Source of the DNA: Rhodospirillales bacterium | GTDB lineage: Bacteria; Pseudomonadota; Alphaproteobacteria; Acetobacterales; Acetobacteraceae | Direction of reading: 5' to 3' | Length of the DNA: 5,654 nucleotides | Assembly (NCBI GenBank): GCA_025352915.1 | Contig: JANXSA010000101.1 | Location: 1-5,654, forward strand | Shown here: positions 1-5,149 of the stretch, in pieces | Layout: the number at the start of each line of letters is the position of its first letter | Numbering within the stretch: the stretch's first letter is position 1 | The notes under the pieces: model-generated | Seen by the model: only the letters and a program-made list of their open reading frames with translations | What the model was told of the DNA's origin: nothing | The model's database searches: none | Program-made: the position numbers and the translations under genes

Positions 1-2
1 CC

Positions 3-161
3 ATCAACCGCGACGGCGCCGCCATCCACCCCGCCCGCCTGCGCGCCGCAGCCCAAACCGCGCTGACGCCGGACGCCAGTTTCGACGCCGCCGCCCTGCG
101 TGCCATCCTGCAACAGGAAGCCGCCACATTGCCCGCCCCAACGCCCGGAGCCAGCCCATGA
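3..161 (+). CDS. C-terminal end of an unidentified protein (5' truncated)
   Basis: An open frame enters from the left edge and ends at TGA 159-161, giving 52 visible residues that begin INRDGAAIHPARL and end in a Pro/Ala-rich tail (TLPAPTPGASP). Third codon positions are almost all G or C, as in the neighbouring genes, so the frame is very probably coding. The middle part (AAAQTALTPDASFDAAALRAILQQEAA) looks helical. I recognise no family from this fragment and assign no function. Its stop overlaps the start of the lipoprotein gene (ATGA at 158-161), which points to translational coupling and one transcription unit with the lipoprotein and MFS genes. The full gene lies mostly outside the window. 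Confidence 0.6.
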   Translation: MNRDGAAIHPARLRAAAQTALTPDASFDAAALRAILQQEAATLPAPTPGASP

Positions 162-559
162 CCAGCCCAACCCACACCCTGCGCCTCCTCGGGGCCGCGC
201 TGCTGACAACCACCCTCCTCGCCGCCTGCGCCCCCGGCACCGGCCCCAGCACCACCCCCCGCGCCAGCGCCGCCCAGGCCGCCGCCTGCCGCCAGCGCGC
301 CGACGAAGTCCACGAGCGCCAGAACCGCGGCGACCTGTTCCGCAGCGACACCTACGCCGGCGGCACCCGCGACGCGATGTTCTCAGGCACCGGCTCTCCC
401 GGCGCCTCGATCGGCATCCTCTCCGCCCGCTACGCCCGCGACAAACTGGTCGACGAATGCCTGCGCGGCGCCGCCGGCAACGTCGCCAGCACGCCGGACG
501 CCCCCACCCCCATCATCACCACCGTCCCCCCAACCTCCCCCCGGCGCCCCGGCTCCTGA
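158..559 (+). CDS. Small secreted lipoprotein, function unknown
   Basis: The product is 133 residues long. The N-terminus is a lipoprotein signal peptide: a short polar start with one Arg (R9), a hydrophobic stretch at about 10-22, and a lipobox Leu21-Ala22-Ala23-Cys24, so Cys24 would be lipidated. Ala at the +2 position fits outer-membrane sorting, if the E. coli Lol rule applies here. The mature part has a core at about 44-103 containing RADEVHERQNRGDLFRSD and ARYARDKLVDECLR, with two further cysteines (C44 and C101) that could form a periplasmic disulfide. The last 30 residues are Pro/Thr-rich and probably disordered. From memory, small lipoproteins with an ERQNR-type motif recur in Acetobacteraceae, but none has a role I can name. 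The start is supported by GGAG at 147-150, 7 nt before the ATG, and by the ATGA overlap with the gene before. The MFS gene begins 15 nt after the stop. Confidence 0.8.
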   Translation: MTSPTHTLRLLGAALLTTTLLAACAPGTGPSTTPRASAAQAAACRQRADEVHERQNRGDLFRSDTYAGGTRDAMFSGTGSPGASIGILSARYARDKLVDECLRGAAGNVASTPDAPTPIITTVPPTSPRRPGS

Positions 560-574
560 CCACCCCCACCTCAA

Positions 575-1819
575 GTGGCCAACCTCGCCGCCATCGGACG
601 CCTGCTCAGCCGCCGCAACACCGCGGTGTTCTACGGCGCCAGCCTCACCTGCTGGACCGGCATCTGGATCCAGCAGATCGCCGTCGACTGGCTCGCCTGG
701 GAACTGACCCACTCCCCCCTCTGGGTCGGCATCCTGGCCTTCTGCAACCTCGCCCCCTCGGTCATCGTCTCCCCCTTCGCCGGCGCCATCGCCGACCGCA
801 TGGACCGCGTCCGCCTCACCCAGATCACCCAAATCGTCGTCGCCGCCCACTCCGCCATCCTGATCCTCCTGGTCACCACCGGCTGGATCCGCATCGAAAT
901 CCTCGCAATCCTCGCCGTCTTCACCGGCATCTCCGGCAGCTTCGCCCAGCCCGCGCGCCAGTCGATGGTCCCCGGCATGGTCTCCCGCGCCGACCTGCCC
1001 GCCGCCGTTGCCATCAACTCCCTGACCTGGAATCTCGGCCGCTCCGTCGGCCCCGGCATCGGCGGCGTCATCGTCGCCTTCTGGGGCGTCGTCCCGGCCA
1101 TGGCGGTCAACTGCGCCGCCTACCTGATCGCCTGCGCCTCGATGTTTGCCCTCCGCCTGGACCCCGAAACCCGCCGCGGCCACGCCCCAACCGGCAGCGT
1201 CCTGCGCGAAACCCTCGACGGCCTGCTCTATGTCGGCCGGCACCCCGGCATGCGCCCGCTCTTCATCTTCGCCCTGGTGCTGGCCATCCTCGCCCGCCCG
1301 ATCCAGGAAATGCTCCCCCCCTACGTCGACCAGGTCTTCCACCAAGGCCCCGGCGGCCTGGCCCTGCTTTCCAGCATCATGGGCATCTCGGCCTTCATCG
1401 GCGGCATGGCGATCGGCCTGCGCGGCAAGCTCACCGGCCTCTCCACCATGACCACCGTCGCCGGCTTCGTCCTGGTGCTGTGCACCGCCGGCTTCGTCGC
1501 CACCTCCAACTTCGCCGTCGCCTGCGCCATCGCCGGCGTGCTGAGTGCGGCCACCACCATGCACGGCATCTCCGCCCAGACCCTGATCCAATCCGGCACC
1601 TCCAGCCCCATGCTCGGCCGCGCCCTCAGCCTCTGGGGCATGATCGGCCGCGCCGGCCCCGCGCTGGGCGCCCTGATCTACGGCGCCTCGGCCGAACTCG
1701 GCGGCCTGCAAATCCCGGTCATCATCGGCTGCACCGTGGCCCTCCTCGCCTGCGCCTACGCCTGGCGCCGCCAACCGCAAATGGCCCGGGCACTCGAACG
1801 CACCGACGCAATACCGTAG
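575..1819 (+). CDS. MFS transporter, EntS-like (MFS_3) family exporter
   Basis: This is a 414-residue integral inner-membrane protein with about 12 hydrophobic segments, the usual length for a major facilitator. MFS motif A lies between helices 2 and 3 (GAIADRMDRVR, residues 70-80). The segment WELTHSPLWVGI (42-53) and the later stretch FAQPARQSMVPGMV...AVAINSLTWNLGRSVGPGIGG are typical of the MFS_3 group, which includes the enterobactin exporter EntS and other proton-driven efflux proteins. A hydrophilic loop around residues 192-215 (DPETRRGHAPTGS) separates the two six-helix halves. The substrate cannot be read from the sequence. The start is GTG 575, with no clear Shine-Dalgarno sequence. 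It lies 15 nt after the lipoprotein stop, so translation is probably coupled. The gene converges with the methyltransferase. A hairpin (1820-1846) and the A/T-rich element follow its TAG. Confidence 0.92.
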   Translation: MANLAAIGRLLSRRNTAVFYGASLTCWTGIWIQQIAVDWLAWELTHSPLWVGILAFCNLAPSVIVSPFAGAIADRMDRVRLTQITQIVVAAHSAILILLVTTGWIRIEILAILAVFTGISGSFAQPARQSMVPGMVSRADLPAAVAINSLTWNLGRSVGPGIGGVIVAFWGVVPAMAVNCAAYLIACASMFALRLDPETRRGHAPTGSVLRETLDGLLYVGRHPGMRPLFIFALVLAILARPIQEMLPPYVDQVFHQGPGGLALLSSIMGISAFIGGMAIGLRGKLTGLSTMTTVAGFVLVLCTAGFVATSNFAVACAIAGVLSAATTMHGISAQTLIQSGTSSPMLGRALSLWGMIGRAGPALGALIYGASAELGGLQIPVIIGCTVALLACAYAWRRQPQMARALERTDAIP

Positions 1820-1846
1820 GGTGTCAATGCCGCCTGGCATTGCACC
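1820..1846 (+). repeat. Stem-loop directly after the MFS stop codon
   Basis: Arms CAATGCC (1825-1831) and GGCATTG (1836-1842) pair perfectly around a GCCT loop. GGTG (1820-1823) and CACC (1843-1846) extend the stem to 11 pairs with one bulged T at 1824. No T-tract follows, so it is not a classical intrinsic terminator, though it could protect a 3' end. The overall shape, TAGGGTG...CACC, resembles short palindromic repeats dispersed in many genomes. That comparison is from memory. Confidence 0.6.
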
Positions 1847-1875
1847 ACCGCTACCGCCAGCAAAAAAAGAAAGAT

Positions 1876-1915
1876 CTTCTTTTTGTGAACAAAAAGAAGC
1901 AAAAAAACTTCATCC
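1876..1915 (+). repeat. A/T-rich gene-end hairpin element, copy 1
   Basis: A 40-bp element stands in a 196-bp gap between convergent genes, 56 nt after the MFS stop. Perfect 10-nt arms CTTCTTTTTG (1876-1885) and CAAAAAGAAG (1890-1899) enclose the loop TGAA. An A-tract (CAAAAAAA) and the end CTTCATCC follow. It is in the sense orientation of the MFS gene. Copies 2-4 have the same layout. It may act as a terminator or 3'-end stabiliser, but the A-tract after the stem is not what an intrinsic terminator needs. Confidence 0.85.
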
Positions 1916-1964
1916 ATTTGATTTTCGTTGCCGCGTACGAAATAAAATTCCAACACCGTCAAGC

Positions 1965-2004
1965 GGATAAAATTTTTTTGCTTCTTTTTATTCACAAAAA
2001 GAAG
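1965..2004 (-). repeat. A/T-rich gene-end hairpin element, copy 2
   Basis: This is the same 40-bp element as copy 1 on the opposite strand, beginning 11 nt after the methyltransferase stop codon. Read in the sense of that gene, the arms are CTTCTTTTTG and TAAAAAGAAG around TGAA, so the loop-closing pair is G-T (wobble in RNA) where copy 1 has G-C. The A-tract then leads to TTTTATCC. Together with copy 1 it forms a long inverted repeat separated by 49 nt. Flanking bases 1937-1964 also resemble those beside copy 4. Confidence 0.85.
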
Positions 2005-2015
2005 ACTTCCTGCCG

Positions 2016-3161
2016 TTACCCTCCCGCCGGGAATTCCGGCCAAGCCACCCCCGCCCCCCATAACATCGCCAACAACTCCGCCCCCCTATCACCAGCCGCC
2101 CCCAGCTCCCCCCAACCGCGCGGGCCGGCGATCAGACGGGCGATCACCGCCTGCGCCACCGCATCCGATGTCCGAACCTCAACCCCGAGCGCCGGATCGC
2201 TGAACTGCACCGCGTCATCGCTTGCCGCCGCCGCCTGCAAGCTCGTCGTCCAGACCAGGCCGGGATGGCGCAGCCCGGCGCCCGCCATGCCATCGCCGCG
2301 CCCGAACAGCGCCACCCGATAGCCGCCGCCGGTGGCGAAATCCCATGCATCCACCGCCTGTGCCGCCGCCCGCGACACCGCCCCGGCCAACACCCGCGCC
2401 GGCGGCATGTAGTTCAGGAACGACACCCCATGCGGCGACAGCGCCGCCTCGACATCCGCGGTGGTCAAGGTGTCGAACACCGCCCCGAACGCCTCATGGA
2501 ACAACACCGTGTCGCGGGAATCCTTCATGCCCGACAGGGTGGCCAGAACCAGGTCGCGCGCCACCCCCGCGTCGGGCACGATATCGGCGATCTGCTGGAG
2601 ATTGGCGCGCCCGGTTGCCACCTGCCGCTCCACCGTCCAACCGGAATCGTTGCTATTATGTAGTAATCGCGCCAGCCGCGTTCGCGCCAGCCCCATCAGC
2701 CCGGTGTAGTAGTTCATCACCACAATCCCGCCCGGCTTGAGACAGCCGGCCACACCCGCCAGCAGCCGCACCCGCGCCTCCGCCGGCAGGATATAGAGCG
2801 TGCCGATCACCTGGATCACGTCGAACCGCCCAAGCACCGCGGGATCAAGCGTCGCCGCATCGCCGTGCACGATCCGCCAGCGCTCCCCCAGCGCCGCGCC
2901 GCGCGCCCGCGCCTGCGCACTGGCCAGCTCCGAAGCGTCAATGCCGACCATCCGCCCCGCGCTGTGCTGCGCCGCCAGGAATAGCTGCGCGCCGGTGCCG
3001 CAGCCGACATCCAGCACATCGAGCACCGGTCCCGCGGCGGGCACAAAACCCAGCGCCGCCGCCGCACCGCGCACACGCGCTAGCGACAGCCGGTGCTGCG
3101 CGCCACCGTCATAGGGCACCGCGTCATAGGCCCGGCCAATCCCGGCGGCCGCATCGCTCAC
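2016..3161 (-). CDS. Class I SAM-dependent methyltransferase with C-terminal extension
   Basis: From GTG 3161 the product is 381 residues. Near the N-terminus is AYDAVPY (11-17), a pattern I associate with methyltransferases that carry a 'methyltransferase regulatory domain'. The Rossmann core follows: motif I DVGCGTG (51-57), acidic D75 at the end of strand 2 (VGIDAS), D101 in HGDAATL, then FDVIQVIGTLYILP and the late motif LKPGGIVVMNYYTG. The C-terminal 200 residues contain DSRDTVLFHEAF, similar to the regulatory domain (PF10119) of those enzymes, but I rate that match as tentative. The substrate is unknown. The start overlaps the rhodanese stop (GTGA, 3158-3161). The open frame continues upstream to 3419 but there it only shadows the rhodanese gene. 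A second GTG at 3173 is a possible alternative. An A/T-rich run of codons (TTA CTA CAT AAT, residues 166-169) is unlike the rest. The gene ends at the A/T-rich hairpin element. Confidence 0.85.
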   Translation of the reverse strand: MSDAAAGIGRAYDAVPYDGGAQHRLSLARVRGAAAALGFVPAAGPVLDVLDVGCGTGAQLFLAAQHSAGRMVGIDASELASAQARARGAALGERWRIVHGDAATLDPAVLGRFDVIQVIGTLYILPAEARVRLLAGVAGCLKPGGIVVMNYYTGLMGLARTRLARLLHNSNDSGWTVERQVATGRANLQQIADIVPDAGVARDLVLATLSGMKDSRDTVLFHEAFGAVFDTLTTADVEAALSPHGVSFLNYMPPARVLAGAVSRAAAQAVDAWDFATGGGYRVALFGRGDGMAGAGLRHPGLVWTTSLQAAAASDDAVQFSDPALGVEVRTSDAVAQAVIARLIAGPRGWGELGAAGDRGAELLAMLWGAGVAWPEFPAGG

Positions 3162-3568
3162 CGCTGCCGCCACGGCAGCCCCGAAGCCTTCCAGCCACCG
3201 AGATTGCCGCGATGCCCCTCGCCATCGGCATTGCCCTCGAACCCGTCCGCCACGTTGAACACATGGCCAAACCCCGCCACCCGCGCCGCCTGCGCCGCCG
3301 CCAGCGACCGCACCCCCGACCGGCACAGGAAATAGATGTGATGCTCCGGGGTGAACCCGGCCTGCATCAACTGCTCCACAAACCCGGCATTCACCTCCAT
3401 CGCGGGAAACACCTGCCACGGGATCAGCACCGGCTGCTTGGCCGCTTCCGACAGATCAACGAGCCCGACATAGGCCCACTCGGCATCGGTGCGCACGTCC
3501 ACCAGCTGCGCCTGCTTGTCCTCGCGCAGCGCGTCCCAGACCTGCTGCGGGGAAATGTTCTCGACCAT
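3158..3568 (-). CDS. Single-domain rhodanese-like sulfurtransferase
   Basis: The product is 136 residues, normal for a one-domain rhodanese, and has no signal peptide, so it is probably cytoplasmic. Landmarks are LVDVRTDAEW (22-31), the CDC25/rhodanese strand leading to the aspartate and arginine of DVRT, and the active-site loop CRSGVRS (82-88), whose Cys82 would carry the persulfide. NVADGFEG (105-112) and GWKASGLPWRQR at the end are typical of the alphaproteobacterial version. An insertion after the first motif (VGLVDLSEAAKQPVLIPWQVF) is also usual in that group. ATG 3568 is chosen because GGAG stands at 3579-3576, 7 nt upstream, and because it directly precedes the domain (MVENISPQQVW). 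The frame stays open to 3982, but that part overlaps the cysteine synthase gene and is not coding-like. The gene is co-directional with and overlaps the methyltransferase, and is divergent from the cysteine synthase. Sulfur transfer is the known family activity, while the acceptor is unknown. Confidence 0.92.
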   Translation of the reverse strand: MVENISPQQVWDALREDKQAQLVDVRTDAEWAYVGLVDLSEAAKQPVLIPWQVFPAMEVNAGFVEQLMQAGFTPEHHIYFLCRSGVRSLAAAQAARVAGFGHVFNVADGFEGNADGEGHRGNLGGWKASGLPWRQR

Positions 3569-3701
3569 TCTGCGACTCCGGATGATGATAAGCGACAATG
3601 GCCCGAGCGGGCCGGTAGATTGAGCCGACCCACGCGAACCGATACCTTGCGTTGCCCCATGCGGGCCACGACGACACCGTAAAACAACCGAGCGAGTTTG
3701 C
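3569..3701. promoter_or_regulatory. Divergent intergenic region, rhodanese / cysteine synthase
   Basis: These 133 bp must contain the start signals for both divergent genes. The only clear structure is a 14-bp palindrome at 3600-3613, with arms GGCCCG and CGGGCC around AG, which lies 32 bp before the rhodanese start and could be a protein-binding site or a leader hairpin. I found no convincing -35/-10 pair in either direction. TAAAAC at 3680-3685 lacks a -35 at proper spacing. Confidence 0.35.
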
Positions 3702-4715
3702 ATGTTTTCGCCCTCTCCTGCCATCGCCGCCCCTCTCCCGGCGTCCGGCCTCGAAGCCGCCATCGGCAACACCCCACTGATCCGCCTGCGCCGCGCCTCG
3801 GAGGCCACCGGCTGCACCATCCTGGGCAAGGCCGAATTCATGAACCCCGGCGGCTCAGTCAAGGACCGCGCGGGCCTAGCCATCATCCAGGACGCCGAAC
3901 GAAGCGGCGCCCTCAAGCCCGGCGGCACCGTCGTCGAAGGCACCGCCGGCAACACCGGCATCGGCCTCACCCTGGTCGGCAACGCCCGTGGCTACCGCTC
4001 GGTCATCGTCATGCCGGAAACCCAAAGCCAGGAAAAAATCGATTTTCTCCGGATGATCGGCGCCGACCTGCGCTTGATCCCCGCCAAACCGTACAAGGAC
4101 CCCGGCAACTACGTGCACTACTCGCGCCGCCTGGCCGAGGAAATCGGCGCCGTCTGGGCCAACCAGTTCGATAACCTGGCCAATCGCGAGGGGCATCGGA
4201 CAACGACCGGCCCCGAAATCTGGCAGCAAACCGGCGGAAAGCTCGACGCCTTCACCTGCGCCTGCGGCACCGGCGGCACCCTGGCCGGAATCGCCCTGGC
4301 GCTCAAGGAACGCGACCCCAAAATCCAGATCGTCCTGGCCGACCCCGAAGGCAGCGCCCTCTACGGCTGGGTCAAATCCAACGACCTCACCGTCACCGGC
4401 TCCTCGATCACCGAAGGCATCGGCCAATCCCGCGTCCCCGAAAACCTCGCCGGCGCCCCCATCGATGACGCCGTCCGCATCCCCGACGCCGAAGCCCTCG
4501 AACAAGTCTTCGACCTGCTGATCCACGAAGGCCTCTCCGTCGGCGGCTCCGCCGGCATCAACGTCGCCGCCGCCATCCGCGTCGCCCGCGCCATGGGACC
4601 CGGACACACCATCGTCACCATCCTCTGCGACGGCGGCAGCCGCTATCAATCCAAACTCTTCAACCCCGAATTCCTCCGGGCAAAAAACCTCCCGACACCA
4701 CCCTGGTTGAAGTAA
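3702..4715 (+). CDS. cysK: Cysteine synthase (O-acetylserine sulfhydrylase-like), PLP enzyme
   Basis: The product is 337 residues. It belongs to PLP fold-type II and would make L-cysteine and acetate from O-acetylserine and sulfide in the cytoplasm. Visible landmarks are IGNTPLIRL (21-29), the PLP lysine K54 in NPGGSVKDRAG, the substrate loop TAGNTG (81-86), the phosphate-binding GTGGT (189-193), EGIG (238-241), and S283 in GGSAGIN, at the place of the serine that meets the pyridine nitrogen. The substrate loop has Ala82 where classical CysK and CysM have Ser (TSGNTG). This, with NQFDNLANREGHRTTTGPEIW and the overall length, resembles the long subgroup also found as fungal mitochondrial cysteine synthase-like proteins. 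The activity is therefore probable but not certain. A related beta-replacement reaction is possible. ATG 3702 gives a sensible N-terminus, but only a weak GCGAG precedes it. The A/T-rich element follows the TAA by 5 nt. The rhodanese is its divergent neighbour. Confidence 0.88.
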   Translation: MFSPSPAIAAPLPASGLEAAIGNTPLIRLRRASEATGCTILGKAEFMNPGGSVKDRAGLAIIQDAERSGALKPGGTVVEGTAGNTGIGLTLVGNARGYRSVIVMPETQSQEKIDFLRMIGADLRLIPAKPYKDPGNYVHYSRRLAEEIGAVWANQFDNLANREGHRTTTGPEIWQQTGGKLDAFTCACGTGGTLAGIALALKERDPKIQIVLADPEGSALYGWVKSNDLTVTGSSITEGIGQSRVPENLAGAPIDDAVRIPDAEALEQVFDLLIHEGLSVGGSAGINVAAAIRVARAMGPGHTIVTILCDGGSRYQSKLFNPEFLRAKNLPTPPWLK

Positions 4716-4720
4716 GGATT

Positions 4721-4760
4721 CTTCTTTTTGTGAACAAAAAGAAGCAAAAAAACCTTGTCC
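4721..4760 (+). repeat. A/T-rich gene-end hairpin element, copy 3
   Basis: It starts 5 nt after the cysteine synthase stop, in the sense orientation of that gene. The hairpin (4721-4744) is identical to copy 1: 10-bp stem, TGAA loop. The A-tract CAAAAAAA and the end CCTTGTCC follow. Its last bases run directly into the first copy of the GAGCGAAGCGAAGGA repeat, so two repeat families abut here. Confidence 0.85.
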
Positions 4761-4782
4761 TGAGCGAAGCGAAGGATCCACG
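4757..4782. repeat. GAGCGAAGCGAAGGA direct repeat, copy A
   Basis: 26 bp match positions 4883-4908 with two mismatches. The core CCTGAGCGAAGCGAAGGA contains GCGAAGC, a sequence known to form an unusually stable DNA mini-hairpin. Here GAAGCG (4766-4771) can also pair with CGCTTC (4781-4786). From memory, this core is a widely dispersed bacterial intergenic repeat that generates spurious LSEAKD peptides. Confidence 0.7.
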
Positions 4783-4820
4783 CTTCTTCCTCCTTCTTCA
4801 TCCGAAAGAATCTTTTCTTC

Positions 4821-4856
4821 CCCCGCGCTTGGGCGAGGGGAGCCGGAGGGGGGCTC
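4821..4856. repeat. Two GC-rich hairpins between the direct repeats
   Basis: CCCC (4821-4824), an internal G/A mismatch and CGC (4826-4828) pair with GCG (4833-4835) and GGGG (4837-4840) around TTGG. Next, GAGCC (4840-4844) can pair with GGCTC (4852-4856). The two share position 4840 and so would compete slightly. Neither is followed by a T-tract. They look like part of a compound intergenic repeat. Confidence 0.4.
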
Positions 4857-4882
4857 TTCCTTGCGGGTCCCCCACCCTCGTC

Positions 4883-4908
4883 ATCCTGAGCGAAGCGAAG
4901 GACCCACG
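4883..4908. repeat. GAGCGAAGCGAAGGA direct repeat, copy B
   Basis: Second copy of the repeat at 4757-4782, 24 of 26 bases identical, same orientation, 126 bp apart. The stretch between the copies holds pyrimidine-rich sequence and two GC-rich hairpins, with no coding signal. Confidence 0.7.
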
Positions 4909-4962
4909 TTTTTCTTGCGAACATCGCTGTAAAAAAATTTCTCTCCGCTACGAAAATTTCCC

Positions 4963-4991
4963 TTGATTCACCGAATTAAGTTAGTTAATAT
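4963..4991 (+). promoter_or_regulatory. Candidate sigma70-type promoter
   Basis: TTGATT (4963-4968) and TAATAT (4986-4991) are 17 bp apart, each matching 4 of 6 consensus bases. The surrounding 70 bp are A/T-rich in an otherwise very GC-rich window, with AAATTT-containing tracts upstream (4931-4960). Transcription would start near 4998 and read through the hairpins at 5023-5072 into the small Arg/Pro-rich gene. Confidence 0.45.
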
Positions 4992-5022
4992 CCCATCCAA
5001 TGTCACTGTAACCAACCCCTTC

Positions 5023-5072
5023 GCTGGCCAACGAGTTCGCCAGCCTGTGCTTCACTGCCCCTTCGGGGGCAG
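5023..5072 (+). ncRNA. Structured leader or small RNA with two stem-loops
   Basis: Stem-loop 1 pairs GCTGGC (5023-5028) with GCCAGC (5039-5044). Stem-loop 2 pairs CTGCCCC (5055-5061) with GGGGCAG (5066-5072) around TTCG, a C(UUCG)G tetraloop hairpin of exceptional RNA stability. GGAG (5076-5079) follows directly. The pair lies about 25 nt after the start predicted for the 4963 promoter. It may be a 5' leader of the small gene or part of a small RNA. No known riboswitch is recognised. Confidence 0.35.
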
Positions 5073-5149
5073 GCCGGAGAATCACGTCCAAATCCCTGGA
5101 AGCCCTGATCGCCGCCATTTTCGCCCGCATCTTCGCCCGCCTGGAACAG

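Noticed and set aside
1896..1911. Switch-like alternative pairing in copy 1: GAAG 1896-1899 with CTTC 1908-1911 instead of with the upstream arm
   Set aside because: The downstream CTTC is not kept in copies 2, 3 and 4 (TTTT, CCTT, TTTT), so an attenuator-like switch is not supported.
100..2322. A 740-codon open frame on the + strand crossing the lipoprotein, the MFS gene and the A/T-rich gap
   Set aside because: It encodes almost only Pro, Arg and His, has no family features, and lies out of frame with two convincing genes. It is a by-product of high GC content. The same holds for the 485-codon - strand frame at 383-1840 and the 301-codon - strand frame at 3876-4781.
3162..3419. N-terminal extension of the methyltransferase to an ATG at 3419
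   Set aside because: The extra 86 residues (Gly/Arg/Val-rich) lie fully inside the rhodanese gene in another frame and match no methyltransferase feature. The GTGA junction at 3158-3161 is a better start.
3569..3982. N-terminal extension of the rhodanese to 3982
   Set aside because: It overlaps the cysteine synthase coding sequence on the other strand and is low in family-like residues. ATG 3568 has a good Shine-Dalgarno sequence and begins the domain.
4757..4908. Possible CRISPR array from the direct repeats
   Set aside because: Only two copies exist, with a 100-bp structured interval between them and no cas gene. They look like a dispersed intergenic repeat.
4716..4966. Short open frames over the repeats at 4646-4966 on both strands
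   Set aside because: Their peptides are translations of the A/T-rich element (LLLFVHKKK) and of the GAGCGAAGCGAAGGA repeat (LSEAKD, LRFAQD), with no coding bias.
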